NCBI RefSeq assembly: GCF_001995985.1
Contig: NZ_MUFC01000012.1
Span: 1-64,000, forward strand
DNA length: 64,000 nucleotides
Reading direction: 5' to 3'
DNA from: Salinivibrio sharmensis
GTDB taxonomy: Bacteria > Pseudomonadota > Gammaproteobacteria > Enterobacterales > Vibrionaceae
Every line of letters begins with the position of its first letter. Position 1 is the stretch's first letter. The translations under genes were made by a program, and so were the position numbers. Shown here piece by piece: positions 25,458-35,837 of the stretch. Under the pieces are notes generated by a model. The model was not told the origin of the DNA, searched no databases, and worked only from the letters and a program-made list of their open reading frames with translations.

Positions 25458-26078
25458 ATGAGTCAGTTTTTTTATGTCCACCCAGAGAACCCGCAAGCGC
25501 GGCTGATCAAACAAGCGGTGGAAATTGTCCGAAACGGTGGGGTGATCATTTATCCGACCGATTCGGGCTATGCGCTTGGCTGTCAGCTTGAGAACAAACA
25601 AGCGTTAGAGCGTATTTGCCGTATTCGTGATCTCGATAAAGATCATAACTTCACCTTACTGTGCCGTGATCTGTCTGAGTTATCACTGTATGCACGGGTC
25701 GATAATGTTGCATTTCGCTTGATTCGTAATAACACACCTGGCGCATATACGTTTATTTTCAAAGCGACCAAAGAAGTGCCAAAACGGTTGATGAATCCAA
25801 AACGGAAAACTATTGGCATTCGTGTTCCAGACAACCAAATCGCCCTGGATTTGCTCGAGGCGCTGGGTGAGCCGCTAATGTCGACCTCACTGATTCTGCC
25901 CGGTAATGATTTCACCGAATCCGATCCTGAAGCGATTCGCGATCAGCTAGAGCACAGTGTGGATTTGATTATGCACGGTGGTGTACTAGGTGAGCACCCC
26001 ACCACAGTGGTCGATTTCAGCGAAGGCTTGCCTGAAATTCGCCGTCATGGCAGCGGTGATCCCGCCCCGTTTGATTAA
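25458..26078 (+). CDS. yciO: YciO, Sua5/YrdC family protein
   Basis: A 206-residue protein of the Sua5/YciO/YrdC RNA-binding family. VRNGGVIIYPTDSGYALGC and RIRDLDKDHNFTLLC match the threonylcarbamoyl-adenylate-binding fold, but YciO paralogues generally do not replace TsaC in tRNA t6A synthesis and their role is unclear. Starts at ATG 25458 after AGGAGG at ideal spacing. Probably co-transcribed with rnm (106 bp apart). The length equals E. coli YciO. Confidence 0.92.
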   Translation: MSQFFYVHPENPQARLIKQAVEIVRNGGVIIYPTDSGYALGCQLENKQALERICRIRDLDKDHNFTLLCRDLSELSLYARVDNVAFRLIRNNTPGAYTFIFKATKEVPKRLMNPKRKTIGIRVPDNQIALDLLEALGEPLMSTSLILPGNDFTESDPEAIRDQLEHSVDLIMHGGVLGEHPTTVVDFSEGLPEIRRHGSGDPAPFD

Positions 26079-26152
26079 TATCGGACGACGGGTGAACCAA
26101 CGCACAGTGTCGCGCGTAATTACCCATGCAATGTTCTTGTTCTGATGTTGCG

Positions 26153-26206
26153 TCAACCACAGGTTGACCTTCCATTCCCGCCCAGCCGCCTTGCTGGGCG
26201 TTTTTT
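26153..26206 (+). terminator. Hairpin pair and terminator before rluB
   Basis: GTCAACC-ACA-GGTTGAC at 26152-26168, then CGCCCAGC-N6-GCTGGGCG at 26179-26200 followed by TTTTTT. The second is a strong Rho-independent terminator ending the rnm-yciO transcript. rluB should have its own promoter in 26210-26370. Confidence 0.85.
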
Positions 26207-26377
26207 GTCCAGGTGTTTTGCGATTGACTCAGCCACAACAGCTGATACGGCGTGAAACTGTTTCTCTACTCCCTAGGTTCTTGGTATCATGCACGGCTGG
26301 CTAACTTATTATCGTTAGCTCTTATGCCAACCGAGACAGTGATGACGCCTGTGAAGGCGACAGTAAGGTAAGAAAAC

Positions 26378-27355
26378 ATGAGCGAAAAATTACAGAAGGT
26401 GCTAGCGCGTGCTGGCGTAGGTTCACGCCGCGAGATGGAAGGCTACATCCAAGCCGGTCGGGTGAGTGTCAATGGTGCTGTTGCCAAACTAGGTGACCGC
26501 CTTGATGACCCTAGTGCGTTGGTACGTGTTGATGGTCACGCGGTGCAGCTTAATGCGCCTTCTGAGTCTGTGTGTCGCGTTCTTGCATACAATAAACCAG
26601 AGGGTGAGTTGTGTACGCGAAGCGACCCAGAAGGGCGTCGTACTGTATTCGACCGCTTACCTAAATTGAAAGATGCGCGTTGGGTTGCGGTCGGTCGCCT
26701 GGATGCCAACACCTCAGGCTTAATGCTGTTCACTACCGACGGTGAATTAGCGAATCGCTTGATGCACCCAAGTCGCCAAGTGCAACGTGAGTACATGGTA
26801 CGTGTGTTTGGTGACGTGAACGAAGATATGGTGAAAAACCTCGTTCATGGCGTTGAGCTAGAAGATGGCGTGGCACGCTTTGAAGACGTCGTTTATGCGG
26901 GCGGCGAGGGGATGAATCACACCTTCTATGTGGTGATTACCGAAGGGCGTAACCGTGAAGTGCGTCGTTTGTGGGAAACCCAAGGTGTGACGGTAAGCCG
27001 TTTGAAGCGTGTGCGCTACGGCGATATCTATCTTGAAAAAGATCTGCCGCGTGGCGGCTGGCGCGAGATGGACCTTAAAGAGGTCAATTACCTGCGCGAA
27101 ATGGTAGAGATGAAGCCAGAATCGCAAACGGTGATCACGCCAGAAGATCAAAAGCGTAAAAAATCGCGCCAGAAGATCCGCCGTGCAGTACGTCGCTACG
27201 AGGAGCGTATCGACAGTAATGATAAGCCGAAGAAAACACGCCAGGCTCGTCGGGGCAACGCACCTGCAGCAGGGCCGAAAGGCGGAAGCCCGAAAAAGGG
27301 CAATCAGCGTTCGGGCGCGCCACGTGGTAAAGGTAAACCCAGAACGCGGAAGTAA
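26378..27355 (+). CDS. rluB: 23S rRNA pseudouridine(2605) synthase RluB
   Basis: A 325-residue enzyme. Residues 1-60 are an S4 RNA-binding domain ([24 protein letters not shown]). The RsuA/RluB-type catalytic domain follows, with the active Asp in [21 protein letters not shown] lysine/arginine-rich tail from about residue 245 ([13 protein letters not shown] and later GKGKPRTRK) is low-complexity and probably binds RNA; long basic tails are common in RluB. Well conserved gene of the yci cluster. Confidence 0.95.
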   Translation: MSEKLQKVLARAGVGSRREMEGYIQAGRVSVNGAVAKLGDRLDDPSALVRVDGHAVQLNAPSESVCRVLAYNKPEGELCTRSDPEGRRTVFDRLPKLKDARWVAVGRLDANTSGLMLFTTDGELANRLMHPSRQVQREYMVRVFGDVNEDMVKNLVHGVELEDGVARFEDVVYAGGEGMNHTFYVVITEGRNREVRRLWETQGVTVSRLKRVRYGDIYLEKDLPRGGWREMDLKEVNYLREMVEMKPESQTVITPEDQKRKKSRQKIRRAVRRYEERIDSNDKPKKTRQARRGNAPAAGPKGGSPKKGNQRSGAPRGKGKPRTRK

Positions 27356-27376
27356 GTCTGCGTGATGTTCGCTAAA

Positions 27377-27399
27377 GCCCGGCCATGTGCCGGGTTTTT
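27377..27399 (+). terminator. rluB terminator
   Basis: CCCGGC-CATGT-GCCGGG followed by TTTTTG and another T run, 20 bp after the rluB stop. Confidence 0.88.
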
Positions 27400-27492
27400 G
27401 TTTTTGTATGACGGTCTATGTCGTCGCGATCTTTATTATTGATAGCAGCCATCTCATGCTTCTAATTGGTTCGCCGATCGCAAGCTAGTGGT

Positions 27493-27511
27493 GATAATGA
27501 TTATTGTTTGT
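27493..27511 (+). promoter_or_regulatory. Fur-like box
   Basis: GATAATGATTATTGTTT closely matches the first part of the Fur consensus (GATAATGATAATCATTATC). It lies 45 bp upstream of an AraC regulator that precedes a TonB-dependent siderophore receptor, so iron repression is expected. Another, weaker match (TGCGAATGATTACG) lies at about 28483-28497 before the receptor gene. Confidence 0.6.
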
Positions 27512-27555
27512 GTTAGTTTTGGGTTTATTTATAAACTTGTCGACAAACGGATGTG

Positions 27556-28455
27556 ATGACAACGGCATTAGCACCAGAGCAAACCGCACGCTTTGATCGC
27601 ATAGAGCGGGTTTTAGACTTTATTCACTCAAACCTTGATCAACCACTTTCTGTTAGTGAGTTGGCCGCCCACAGCTGCTGGTCTCGCTGGCAGTTACAGC
27701 GCGTTTTCTCGGAGCAAACTGGCGTGAGTGTGGCGCACTATGTACGTGAACTGAGGCTTAGTTATGCCGCTAAACAGTTGCTCACTCGGCCCGATAGAGT
27801 GATTGATATCGCGCTGTCGTTTGGGTTTACCTCAGAGGCAAATTTTTCCCGCGCATTTCGTCAACAGTTTGGGGTAAGCCCTCGGACCTATCGTCGCCGA
27901 GGGGTGATGGATGGCATCCGAACGCCACTGCATATCACCACACTGGCAACCCCAAAACCCTCGTGGCTGTCAGTGCATATTCAAACGCGATCATCGATCA
28001 CGCTGGTGGGGCAGACTTCGCCGATATTAGGCTTGTTCGCACCTCATCCCAATTTTATGGACGTGGTGCCTAAGCTGTGGCGTGATGCGCATGAGGCTGG
28101 GTTTATTGACGCCAGCCAGCCAAGTATTGGTGCGATTGATGTAGCCAGTGCTGATACGCTTCAAACGCCGTTACCGTATTTAGCGGGTCAACAAGGCGAC
28201 ACCTTATCAGCGACTTCTTTTACTCAATGGACGGTGCCTGAGTCGACCTATGCGGTGATTACGCATTTAGGGCCAGTGAGCGAGCTACCTAATACTTTGC
28301 ATACCTTTATTTATCATTGGCTGCCAGCCTCAGGCTATCGGTGCACTGACGGGATTGAGCTTGAAGTTTATCCGTCGGGCTATCAACCACAGCGTGACAC
28401 TGCAGAAATGACGTATTGGATCCCGCTCGAGTGTCGCCATCATGCACCAAAATGA
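27556..28455 (+). CDS. AraC family transcriptional regulator
   Basis: A 299-residue regulator. The two helix-turn-helix units of AraC come first (residues about 12-112: LSVSELAAHSCWSRWQLQRVF and VIDIALSFGFTSEANFSRAF), ending FGVSPRTYRR. A C-terminal domain of about 170 residues resembles the GyrI-like effector-binding fold (Rob/SoxS-like arrangement of HTH first). It lies 77 bp before the siderophore receptor on the same strand and behind a Fur-like box, so it likely controls iron uptake. ATG 27556 is preferred over GTG 27553. Confidence 0.88.
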   Translation: MTTALAPEQTARFDRIERVLDFIHSNLDQPLSVSELAAHSCWSRWQLQRVFSEQTGVSVAHYVRELRLSYAAKQLLTRPDRVIDIALSFGFTSEANFSRAFRQQFGVSPRTYRRRGVMDGIRTPLHITTLATPKPSWLSVHIQTRSSITLVGQTSPILGLFAPHPNFMDVVPKLWRDAHEAGFIDASQPSIGAIDVASADTLQTPLPYLAGQQGDTLSATSFTQWTVPESTYAVITHLGPVSELPNTLHTFIYHWLPASGYRCTDGIELEVYPSGYQPQRDTAEMTYWIPLECRHHAPK

Positions 28456-28470
28456 ACAGTATTCATTTTG
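28448..28470 (+). repeat. Perfect 9-bp inverted repeat across the regulator's stop codon
   Basis: CAAAATGAA-CAGTA-TTCATTTTG. The TGA stop of the AraC gene is part of the left arm. No T tract follows, so it is a poor terminator; it could be an operator for the receptor gene or an RNA stabiliser. Confidence 0.5.
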
Positions 28471-28532
28471 TGCCTCTTTAAAATGCGAATGATTACGTTT
28501 TACGTTCTATTTGCATTGAGAGGAAAAACATC

Positions 28533-30704
28533 ATGGATATGGGTTGTGCACGCATGCAGCAGGTTGGCGGGTGGCGACTGTCCCCGTTAGCAATGGCGGT
28601 CATGGGGTGCCTGATGGTGCCATCAGCTTATGCCAAGTCGCAACACGCCGAGATGGAAACCATAGAAGTCTTGGGCGATACCTACCGAAACACCGCCACT
28701 AAAACAGTACTGGCACCAGAAGAAACACCTCAAGCGGTCACTGTCATCGACCGAGAGGCCATCGAACAGAGCCAAGCTAGTTCATTGAGTGAAGTGGTGC
28801 GCTATACGCCGGGTGTAAATACTGAACTGCGGGGTGGGGCCGTCACGCGTCTCGATCTCTTTAACATTCGTGGTTTCATTAACTACCAAAACTTTTTTGA
28901 TGGCCTCGCGGTTCCCTACAATACTTGGAATTTACAGCCACAGATTGATCCGATTGCGATTGAACAGGTGGAAGTGTTTAAAGGGCCGACGTCGGTGTTA
29001 TACGGGAATATTCCACCGGGTGGGATGGTGAATATGATCGCCAAAACGCCGCAACAAGAAACGGCACACCGCGTGGCAATGAGCACTGACTCTGATGCCC
29101 TGCGTGAAGTATCTGTTGACAGTACCGGTGCGATTTCTGACACTCCATTGGCGTACCGGATGGTGGCGCTGGCACGACAAAAAGATGGTCAAGCGGGCGA
29201 TTCAGAAGAAGAGCGCTATGTCGTCGCTCCATCGTTAGATTGGCGGGTGTCGCCAGATACGTTGGTGAACGTTAACCTTTATTACCAAGCGGATCCAGCG
29301 GCGGGCATTTATACCTCATTGCCGGCCAAAGGCTCGGTATTGCACAGTGACCAAGGCAGCCTCTCTAGCGACAGTTTTTCCGGGGACAACAACTGGAACA
29401 CCTATGATCGTGAGTTTCTGATGCTGGGTTATAAGGTGCAACACCAGCTCTCATCAAATTGGTCGTTGCTGCACTCAGCACGCTACACAGATGCTGATTT
29501 GCTGCAAAAAAATATGTACATCGATACACGGTTAGTGAATGACGACAACTATCGTCAAAATACGTTTGATGGCCGCCACTATCCGCGAAACGCTTACCTG
29601 ACCAATGAAACAATGGCGGCTTGGGTGGTCGATACACAGCTTTCTGGTGATTTGAGCTGGGGAGCGGCACAGCACTACACCTTATTCGGCGTTGATTATC
29701 AAGATATGTCTTCAGACGTTGATTATGACGACACGTTGGCGAATGTGGTGCCGGATATTGATATTTTTGACCCCGACAACAACCAGGTTGATCCTGATTC
29801 TCTGGATTTTGTCTACCAAGATAAGCATGACATCTCGGTAACGCAGACCGGCCTCTATGCCCAAGATCAGATCCTGTGGAACCAATGGGTGTTGCTCGCA
29901 GGGGCTCGTTACGACGAGTACGAGTTAAAAGATGACCAGCACACACTGTATGCGGGTTCACCGAGTACGTCAGAGAAAAACATTCGCCATTATAATCTGG
30001 CATTTCGCGCCGGTGCGATGTATCAGTTTGATAACGGTATTTCTCCTTATCTGAGTTACTCAGAAAGCTTTGAGCCAACGGATATGGATAATCGCGGTAA
30101 TGTGTTTGACCCATCCACCGGCAAACAATGGGAAACCGGCCTCAAGTACTTGTCGCTAGACGGTAGTACGGGCGTCAACGTGGCGTTGTTCGAGCTTAAA
30201 AAGCAAGATGCGCTGGTGAACGATCCCAATGACTCGTATGCAAAAATCCAAACCGGTGAAATTCGCTCTCGTGGCATAGAGGTCGAATTTAATCATGCAC
30301 TTAGTTTAGAGACGGATGTGGCCTTAACTTATGGCTATATTGACATGGAGATCACGGATGACCCTAACCTAGAGGGCAAGACCCCAGTTTGGGTGCCAGA
30401 GCAGACTGCCAGTGCGTGGCTGAATCACCAGATCAGTGCGGGTACACGCGTGAGTGTGGGCACACGTTATGTGGGTGAGTCACAGGGTAACGCAACCAAT
30501 ACCTTTACGGTGCCCGACTATACCGTGTTTGATACAGCGGTGAGTTACGATCTCTCGCAAGCATCATCGTCGCTATCAGGCGCAAAACTGTCCCTATCTG
30601 CAACAAACTTGTTCGATAAAACCACTTACAGCTGTTTTGATGAATTGAACTGTTGGTATGGTGATGAGCGAAATGTCAAGGCAACACTCAGCGTTGACTT
30701 TTAA
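28533..30704 (+). CDS. TonB-dependent siderophore receptor
   Basis: A 723-residue outer-membrane receptor importing a ferric siderophore. Signal peptide at residues about 15-35 (PLAMAVMGCLMVPSAYA). Plug domain about 40-180 with a TonB box-like METIEVLG, ETPQAVTVIDREAIEQS, YTPGVNTELRGG and NIRGF, and VEVFKGPTSVLYG. Then a 22-strand barrel ending in NVKATLSVDF with the terminal Phe. The arrangement matches the FhuA/FpvA-type siderophore receptor family; the ligand cannot be read from sequence. GAGAGGAAA precedes ATG 28533. Confidence 0.92.
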   Translation: MDMGCARMQQVGGWRLSPLAMAVMGCLMVPSAYAKSQHAEMETIEVLGDTYRNTATKTVLAPEETPQAVTVIDREAIEQSQASSLSEVVRYTPGVNTELRGGAVTRLDLFNIRGFINYQNFFDGLAVPYNTWNLQPQIDPIAIEQVEVFKGPTSVLYGNIPPGGMVNMIAKTPQQETAHRVAMSTDSDALREVSVDSTGAISDTPLAYRMVALARQKDGQAGDSEEERYVVAPSLDWRVSPDTLVNVNLYYQADPAAGIYTSLPAKGSVLHSDQGSLSSDSFSGDNNWNTYDREFLMLGYKVQHQLSSNWSLLHSARYTDADLLQKNMYIDTRLVNDDNYRQNTFDGRHYPRNAYLTNETMAAWVVDTQLSGDLSWGAAQHYTLFGVDYQDMSSDVDYDDTLANVVPDIDIFDPDNNQVDPDSLDFVYQDKHDISVTQTGLYAQDQILWNQWVLLAGARYDEYELKDDQHTLYAGSPSTSEKNIRHYNLAFRAGAMYQFDNGISPYLSYSESFEPTDMDNRGNVFDPSTGKQWETGLKYLSLDGSTGVNVALFELKKQDALVNDPNDSYAKIQTGEIRSRGIEVEFNHALSLETDVALTYGYIDMEITDDPNLEGKTPVWVPEQTASAWLNHQISAGTRVSVGTRYVGESQGNATNTFTVPDYTVFDTAVSYDLSQASSSLSGAKLSLSATNLFDKTTYSCFDELNCWYGDERNVKATLSVDF

Positions 30705-30714
30705 CCCACCATCT

Positions 30715-30748
30715 AGCAAAGCGCCCCCAGTGCTGGGGGCGCTTTTGC
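30715..30748. terminator. Bidirectional terminator
   Basis: AGCAAA-GCGCCCCCAG-TG-CTGGGGGCGC-TTTTGCT. It ends the receptor gene on + and yciK on -. The outer arms AGCAAA/TTTTGCT give A and T tracts on both sides. Confidence 0.9.
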
Positions 30749-31492
30749 TTAACGTTTTGGCTGCGCATCAATGCACTGACCATGCTCCTTGATGCCCTCT
30801 GGCGCCATGAGGTACAGATAGAGCGGCATAATATCCAATGGTGTTTTCAGTGTTTCTGGATCTTCCCCTGGGAAAGCGCTCGCGCGCATGCTGGTGCGGG
30901 TACCACCCGGGTTGATCGCGTTGACACGTACTTTGGTATCAGACATTTCATCTGCCAGCACTTGCATCATGCCTTCGGTCGCGAACTTAGAAATCGCATA
31001 GCTGCCCCAATAAGCACGCCCTTGGTGGCCGACAGTCGATGTGGTAAACACCACGCGGGCATCGTCAGACTTTTTCAATAATGGCAACAGGGCTTGCGTC
31101 ATCAGCATGGTGGCTTTGACATTCACCTGCATCACATCGTCATGTGACTTTTCATCAATTTGATCGAATGGGCTAAGCACACCGAGAAGGCCAGCGTTGT
31201 GCAACACGCCGTCTAAGCGCCCGAACTGCTGCTCAATCGTATCTGCCATATCCAAATAATGCTGACGCGTGGCACCCAGCATATCTAATGGGATAATCGC
31301 AGGTTGCGGTGCGTCCATTGCTTCAATTTCATCGTATACTGCTTCAAGTTTTTTCACGGTGCGGCCGAGAAGGATGACAGTGGCCCCTTTCTCTGCATAG
31401 CTAAGTGCGGCTTGGCGGCCAATGCCAGCGCCTGCACCGGTCACCAAAATCACACGCCCTTCAAGCGCGTTTGAGCTTACTTGGTAGTCCAC
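30749..31492 (-). CDS. yciK: YciK, short-chain dehydrogenase/reductase
   Basis: A 247-residue NAD(P)-binding Rossmann enzyme. VTGAGAGIGRQAALSYAEKG is the glycine-rich cofactor loop; VLHNAGLLG, TSTVG and YAISKFA give the Asn-Ser-Tyr-Lys catalytic set, and AINPGGTRTSMRA the following loop. The physiological substrate of YciK is unknown. Divergent from sohB. Confidence 0.94.
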   Translation of the reverse strand: MDYQVSSNALEGRVILVTGAGAGIGRQAALSYAEKGATVILLGRTVKKLEAVYDEIEAMDAPQPAIIPLDMLGATRQHYLDMADTIEQQFGRLDGVLHNAGLLGVLSPFDQIDEKSHDDVMQVNVKATMLMTQALLPLLKKSDDARVVFTTSTVGHQGRAYWGSYAISKFATEGMMQVLADEMSDTKVRVNAINPGGTRTSMRASAFPGEDPETLKTPLDIMPLYLYLMAPEGIKEHGQCIDAQPKR

Positions 31493-31617
31493 GATATAAA
31501 TCCTTATTTATTGTTAAACGTAGATTATTGTAAGGTTGCAGATAAAGTGTGACAACCAAGTGCGTGATGTACGGTTAACGGCATTGCCAACGTAGCGATA
31601 AAAAAGAGGATACAACA

Positions 31618-32670
31618 TTGGATTTCATTGCGGATTATGGGCTTTTTCTGGCCAAAGTCGTCACTTTCTTATTAGCGGCATTTGTGTTGGTCGCTTTAGT
31701 GCGCGCCGCGAGCGACAAAGGGGGGCAAAAAGGTAGCCTGAAGCTCACTGACTTGACTGAGCGGTTTAAAAACTATCGTCAATCGCTAGAGCAGCATTTG
31801 TACAATGACTCGGCGTTAAAAGCGCGAGAGAAAGACGAGAAAAAAGCCAAGAAAAAGGAAGAAAAGGCGCAAAAAGCCGCAGCCAAAAAGCAGAGCGAAT
31901 CATCGGCTCAACGAGATCCACAACTGTTCGTGATCCACTTTAAAGGCAGCATTGATGCCCGCGAAGTGGAGGCGTTACGCGAAGAGGTGACGGCGATTTT
32001 GTCGGTAGCAACCGAACAGGACGAAGTCTTGGTCAACGTCGAGAGTGGTGGCGGTATGGTGCATGGCTACGGCCTAGCGGCGTCTCAGCTGGCACGCTTC
32101 CGTCAAGCAGGCGTGCCCTTAACCGTGGCGGTCGATAAAGTAGCGGCAAGCGGTGGGTATATGATGGCATGCGTCGCGGATAAGTTGATTGCAGCGCCGT
32201 TTGCGATCATTGGCTCGATTGGGGTGATTGCCCAGCTGCCCAACTTTAACAAGCTGCTCAAGAAAAACGATATCGAGTTTGAGCAGCTGACCGCCGGCGA
32301 GTTTAAGCGCACGCTAACCATGTTTGGTGAAAACACTGATAAAGCACGCGAGAAGTTCAAAACGGAGCTGGAAGAAACCCATGGTCTGTTCAAAGCGTTT
32401 ATCAGCGAATACCGCCCGTCTCTTAATGTCGATAAGGTTGCCACCGGTGAACACTGGTTTGGTAACCAAGCATTGGATCTGGGATTGATTGACCAGGTCT
32501 GTACCAGCGACGAGTATTTGTTCCAGGCGGCGAATAACGAGCGAAAAGTGCTGTCGGTGTCTTACCATCAGCGTAAAAACATTGCTGAAAAGCTTGCTGG
32601 CGCATCCGCGGAGGTGGCCGATCGTGTGCTGCTAAAATGGATCAGTCGTGGGCAGCGCCCGCTCGTATAG
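31618..32670 (+). CDS. sohB: SohB, inner-membrane signal-peptide-peptidase-like protease
   Basis: A 350-residue S49 family protease. One N-terminal transmembrane helix (residues 8-30) is followed by a Lys/Glu/Ala-rich linker (residues 60-100) and the serine protease domain. The nucleophile is Ser178 in VAASGGYMMAC and the general base Lys230 in AGEFKRTLT. Starts with TTG at 31618, supported by AGAGGA seven bases upstream and by the family opening DFIADYGLFLAKVV. Related to SppA; degrades membrane-associated peptides in the periplasm. Confidence 0.93.
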   Translation: MDFIADYGLFLAKVVTFLLAAFVLVALVRAASDKGGQKGSLKLTDLTERFKNYRQSLEQHLYNDSALKAREKDEKKAKKKEEKAQKAAAKKQSESSAQRDPQLFVIHFKGSIDAREVEALREEVTAILSVATEQDEVLVNVESGGGMVHGYGLAASQLARFRQAGVPLTVAVDKVAASGGYMMACVADKLIAAPFAIIGSIGVIAQLPNFNKLLKKNDIEFEQLTAGEFKRTLTMFGENTDKAREKFKTELEETHGLFKAFISEYRPSLNVDKVATGEHWFGNQALDLGLIDQVCTSDEYLFQAANNERKVLSVSYHQRKNIAEKLAGASAEVADRVLLKWISRGQRPLV

Positions 32671-33064
32671 CCCTCAGCCTCCCAGCACGCGCACGGCGTG
32701 ATACTGGGAGGCCGGTGTTTACGCACAGTGCGCTAAGCAAATACGTACAATAATTAGCTCAATACCAATAATAATGTGAGCCAAGCCAAAAATTACCGCA
32801 TCCATTTAGCTATTTTACGTGTGGCAATGGTAATGATTAGCGCGTTTTTTACCGGAAAGTGGCATCAAGAAGCATAGATACATCCCTCTCACAATTGATT
32901 AACAATTGCGGAAGGGACGAGCAATCAGCGTGTTTTGCTGCGAATTTAGTTGATATTCGGCTAGACTCGCTCAATATTGTAAACAGAAAGCGGCACTCCA
33001 GCATGGGAGTGAAACGCAACGAATTTTCGACAGTTTTAGCGCAAAGGGCGTCAATTAGGTCATT
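32671..33064 (+). other. Intergenic region sohB-topA with a hairpin
   Basis: 394 bp with no convincing gene. GCCTCCCAG (32677-32685) pairs with CTGGGAGGC (32704-32712), probably a weak sohB terminator since no T run follows. The rest is AT-richer and should contain the topA promoters; a TAATTAG-rich stretch lies at 32750-32830. topA has no obvious strong ribosome-binding site (GTCAATTAGGTC before ATG). Confidence 0.45.
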
Positions 33065-35695
33065 ATGGGCAAATCTCTCGTCATCGTGGAGTCCCCAGCA
33101 AAGGCGAAAACGATCAACAAATATCTCGGCAAAGACTTCGTGGTGAAGTCGAGTGTCGGGCATGTTCGTGACTTGCCAACTGGAGCGACGCAAGGCGGTA
33201 AAAAGGCCGCACCTGTGTCCACGAAAGGGCTCAGCGCCGAAGAAAAAGCGCGAATTAAAAAAGAAAAAGAACAGAAGGCGCTCATCAACAAGATGGGCGT
33301 TGATCCTTACAATGGTTGGCAAGCGAAATACCAAGTGTTGCCCGGTAAGGAAAAAGTCGTCGCCGAGCTTAAGTCACTGGCTGAGAAAGCCGACAACGTT
33401 TATCTCGCAACGGATTTGGACCGCGAAGGGGAGGCCATTGCTTGGCACCTGCGCGAACTGATTGGCGGTGATAACGACCGCTTCAAACGCGTGGTCTTTA
33501 ATGAGATCACTAAAAATGCGATCACACAGGCGTTTGAAGCACCGGGTGACGTCAATATCGACGGTGTCAATGCGCAGCAAGCGCGGCGGTTCCTCGACCG
33601 TGTGGTGGGCTTTATGGTTTCACCGCTGCTGTGGAAAAAAGTGGCGCGAGGCTTATCGGCCGGTCGTGTGCAGTCGGTCGCGGTCAAGCTGCTTGTTGAA
33701 CGTGAGCATCAGATAAAAGCCTTTATTCCCGAAGAATTTTGGGATGTGCACGCCGATACGCTCACGCCGAAAGAGCAAGCACTGCGTTTGCTCGTGGCGC
33801 AGCAAAACGGTAAGGCGTTTAAGCCGAAGAACAAAGAAGAGGCAATGGCGGCGGTGTCGGCGCTTGAGCGCGCCAGCTTTGAGGTGCGTGATCGCGAAGA
33901 TCGCCCGTCAACCAGCAAACCATCAGCGCCTTATATCACCTCAACTTTGCAACAGGCGGCAAGTACGCGCCTGGGCTTTGGGGTGAAGAAAACCATGATG
34001 CTGGCCCAGCGTCTTTATGAAGCCGGTTATATCACTTACATGCGTACCGACTCGACCAACCTCAGTAAAGAGGCGGTCGAGGCAGCGCGTGGTCACATTG
34101 CCAGCGAATACGGTGAGAAATACTTACCTGAGTCGGCCAACGTCTATGGGGCAAAAGCCAACGCGCAAGAAGCGCACGAGGCAATTCGTCCGTCAGATGT
34201 CAGTGTAAATGCCGATGATTTGCAGGGGATGGATCCCGATGCGCATCGCCTGTACGACTTGATCTGGCGTCAGTTTGTGGCCTGCCAAATGGTACCGGCA
34301 AAATATGACTCGACTACCTTGACGGTCGATGCGAGCGATTACACCTTAAAAGCGAAAGGACGTACGCTGCGTTTTGACGGTTGGACTCGGGTACAGCGAC
34401 CTTCTGGGAAAAACGAAGATCAAACGTTGCCAGCGGTCGAGGTGGGTGAGTCACTGACACTCGATAAGCTTGATCCCAAGCAGCACTTTACCAAGCCACC
34501 GGCCCGTTATACCGAAGCGGCTTTGGTCAAAGAGTTAGAGAAAGCGGGGATTGGTCGTCCGTCTACCTATGCCTCTATCATTTCCACCATTCAAGACCGT
34601 GGATATGTGCGAGTCGAAAATCGTCGCTTCTATGCTGAAAAAATGGGCGAGATTGTCACAGACCGTCTCAACCAAAGCTTTGCCGATTTAATGGACTACG
34701 ACTTCACTGCTCGCATGGAAGCGTCGCTCGATAAAATCGCTGAAGGTCAAGCCGACTGGAAAGCGGTGCTTGACGATTTCTTTGCTGACTTTACCGCTGA
34801 GCTAGAGCAAGCGGAGCAGGATGAAGACGAAGGCGGAATGAAGCCCAACTACATGGTAATGACAGATATCGACTGTCCAACCTGTGGACGTAAAATGGGG
34901 ATTCGTACCGCATCGACTGGGGTGTTCCTCGGGTGTTCGGGCTACGCATTACCACCGAAAGAGCGATGCAAAACCACCATCAATTTGATGGATGAAGATG
35001 GCATCGTCAATGTGCTCGAAGAGGACGTTGAAACCGCAGATCTCCGGGCGATGAAGCGTTGCCCGATTTGTGAAACGGCAATGGACTCTTACCTCATTGA
35101 TCAGCATCGCAAGCTGCATGTGTGTGGTAATAACCCGAGCTGTGAAGGTTATGTAGTTGAAAAAGGTGAGTTTAAGCCGAAAGGCTATGATGGGCCTGTG
35201 GTGGAGTGCGACAAATGTGGTTACGACATGGTGCTGAAAAATGGCCGGTTCGGTAAATACATGGGTTGCACTAACGAGGAATGTAAAAACACGCGTAAGA
35301 TCCTCAAAAATGGTGACGTGGCGCCACCGAAAGAGGATCCGGTGCACTTCCCAGAGCTGCCATGTGAAAACTCGGACGCCTACTTTGTGCTGCGAGATGG
35401 TGCTTCTGGCCTGTTCATGGCCGCGAGTAATTTCCCGAAATCTCGTGAAACGCGTGCACCGCTGGTGGAAGAGCTTCACCGCTTTAAAGACCGCATTTCG
35501 GACAAGTTTAAATACCTTGCCGATGCCCCGCAGGAAGATCCCGATGGGCGTCCTACTGTGGTTCGTTTTGCACGTAAAACAAAAGAGAATTACGTGCGCA
35601 GCGAGGAAGACGGTAAACCTACAGGCTGGTCAGCCTTCTTTGTTGATGGCCAGTGGGAAGTCACTGATAAGCGCAAGAAGAAAGCCAAAGCCTAA
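33065..35695 (+). CDS. topA: DNA topoisomerase I
   Basis: An 876-residue type IA topoisomerase that relaxes negative supercoils. Toprim domain at the N-terminus ([33 protein letters not shown]). The active Tyr is Tyr325 in [13 protein letters not shown]. The C-terminal region holds zinc-binding units with [18 protein letters not shown] and [21 protein letters not shown], as in E. coli TopA. Length is normal. Confidence 0.97.
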   Translation: MGKSLVIVESPAKAKTINKYLGKDFVVKSSVGHVRDLPTGATQGGKKAAPVSTKGLSAEEKARIKKEKEQKALINKMGVDPYNGWQAKYQVLPGKEKVVAELKSLAEKADNVYLATDLDREGEAIAWHLRELIGGDNDRFKRVVFNEITKNAITQAFEAPGDVNIDGVNAQQARRFLDRVVGFMVSPLLWKKVARGLSAGRVQSVAVKLLVEREHQIKAFIPEEFWDVHADTLTPKEQALRLLVAQQNGKAFKPKNKEEAMAAVSALERASFEVRDREDRPSTSKPSAPYITSTLQQAASTRLGFGVKKTMMLAQRLYEAGYITYMRTDSTNLSKEAVEAARGHIASEYGEKYLPESANVYGAKANAQEAHEAIRPSDVSVNADDLQGMDPDAHRLYDLIWRQFVACQMVPAKYDSTTLTVDASDYTLKAKGRTLRFDGWTRVQRPSGKNEDQTLPAVEVGESLTLDKLDPKQHFTKPPARYTEAALVKELEKAGIGRPSTYASIISTIQDRGYVRVENRRFYAEKMGEIVTDRLNQSFADLMDYDFTARMEASLDKIAEGQADWKAVLDDFFADFTAELEQAEQDEDEGGMKPNYMVMTDIDCPTCGRKMGIRTASTGVFLGCSGYALPPKERCKTTINLMDEDGIVNVLEEDVETADLRAMKRCPICETAMDSYLIDQHRKLHVCGNNPSCEGYVVEKGEFKPKGYDGPVVECDKCGYDMVLKNGRFGKYMGCTNEECKNTRKILKNGDVAPPKEDPVHFPELPCENSDAYFVLRDGASGLFMAASNFPKSRETRAPLVEELHRFKDRISDKFKYLADAPQEDPDGRPTVVRFARKTKENYVRSEEDGKPTGWSAFFVDGQWEVTDKRKKKAKA

Positions 35696-35716
35696 TCGGT
35701 ATACCCGCCAACGACT

Positions 35717-35743
35717 AAACCCGCCACCAAGGCGGGTTTGTTG
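35717..35743 (+). terminator. topA terminator
   Basis: AAACCCGCC-ACCA-AGGCGGGTTT followed by GTTGTTTT, 22 bp after the topA stop. Confidence 0.85.
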
Positions 35744-35837
35744 TTTTAGGACAAGCTCGCTCTTGCTTGATCCGCACCAATATCTCCTCGACAACAGTTG
35801 TTAGAATCTCGCCTTTGTCTTTTATCGCTGAGGCGTC

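Noticed and set aside
35770-35785. Sequence ccgcaccaat resembling the tRNA-Leu 3' end as a distant attachment site
   Set aside because: Only ten bases match and the spot is a core intergenic region near topA; chance similarity.
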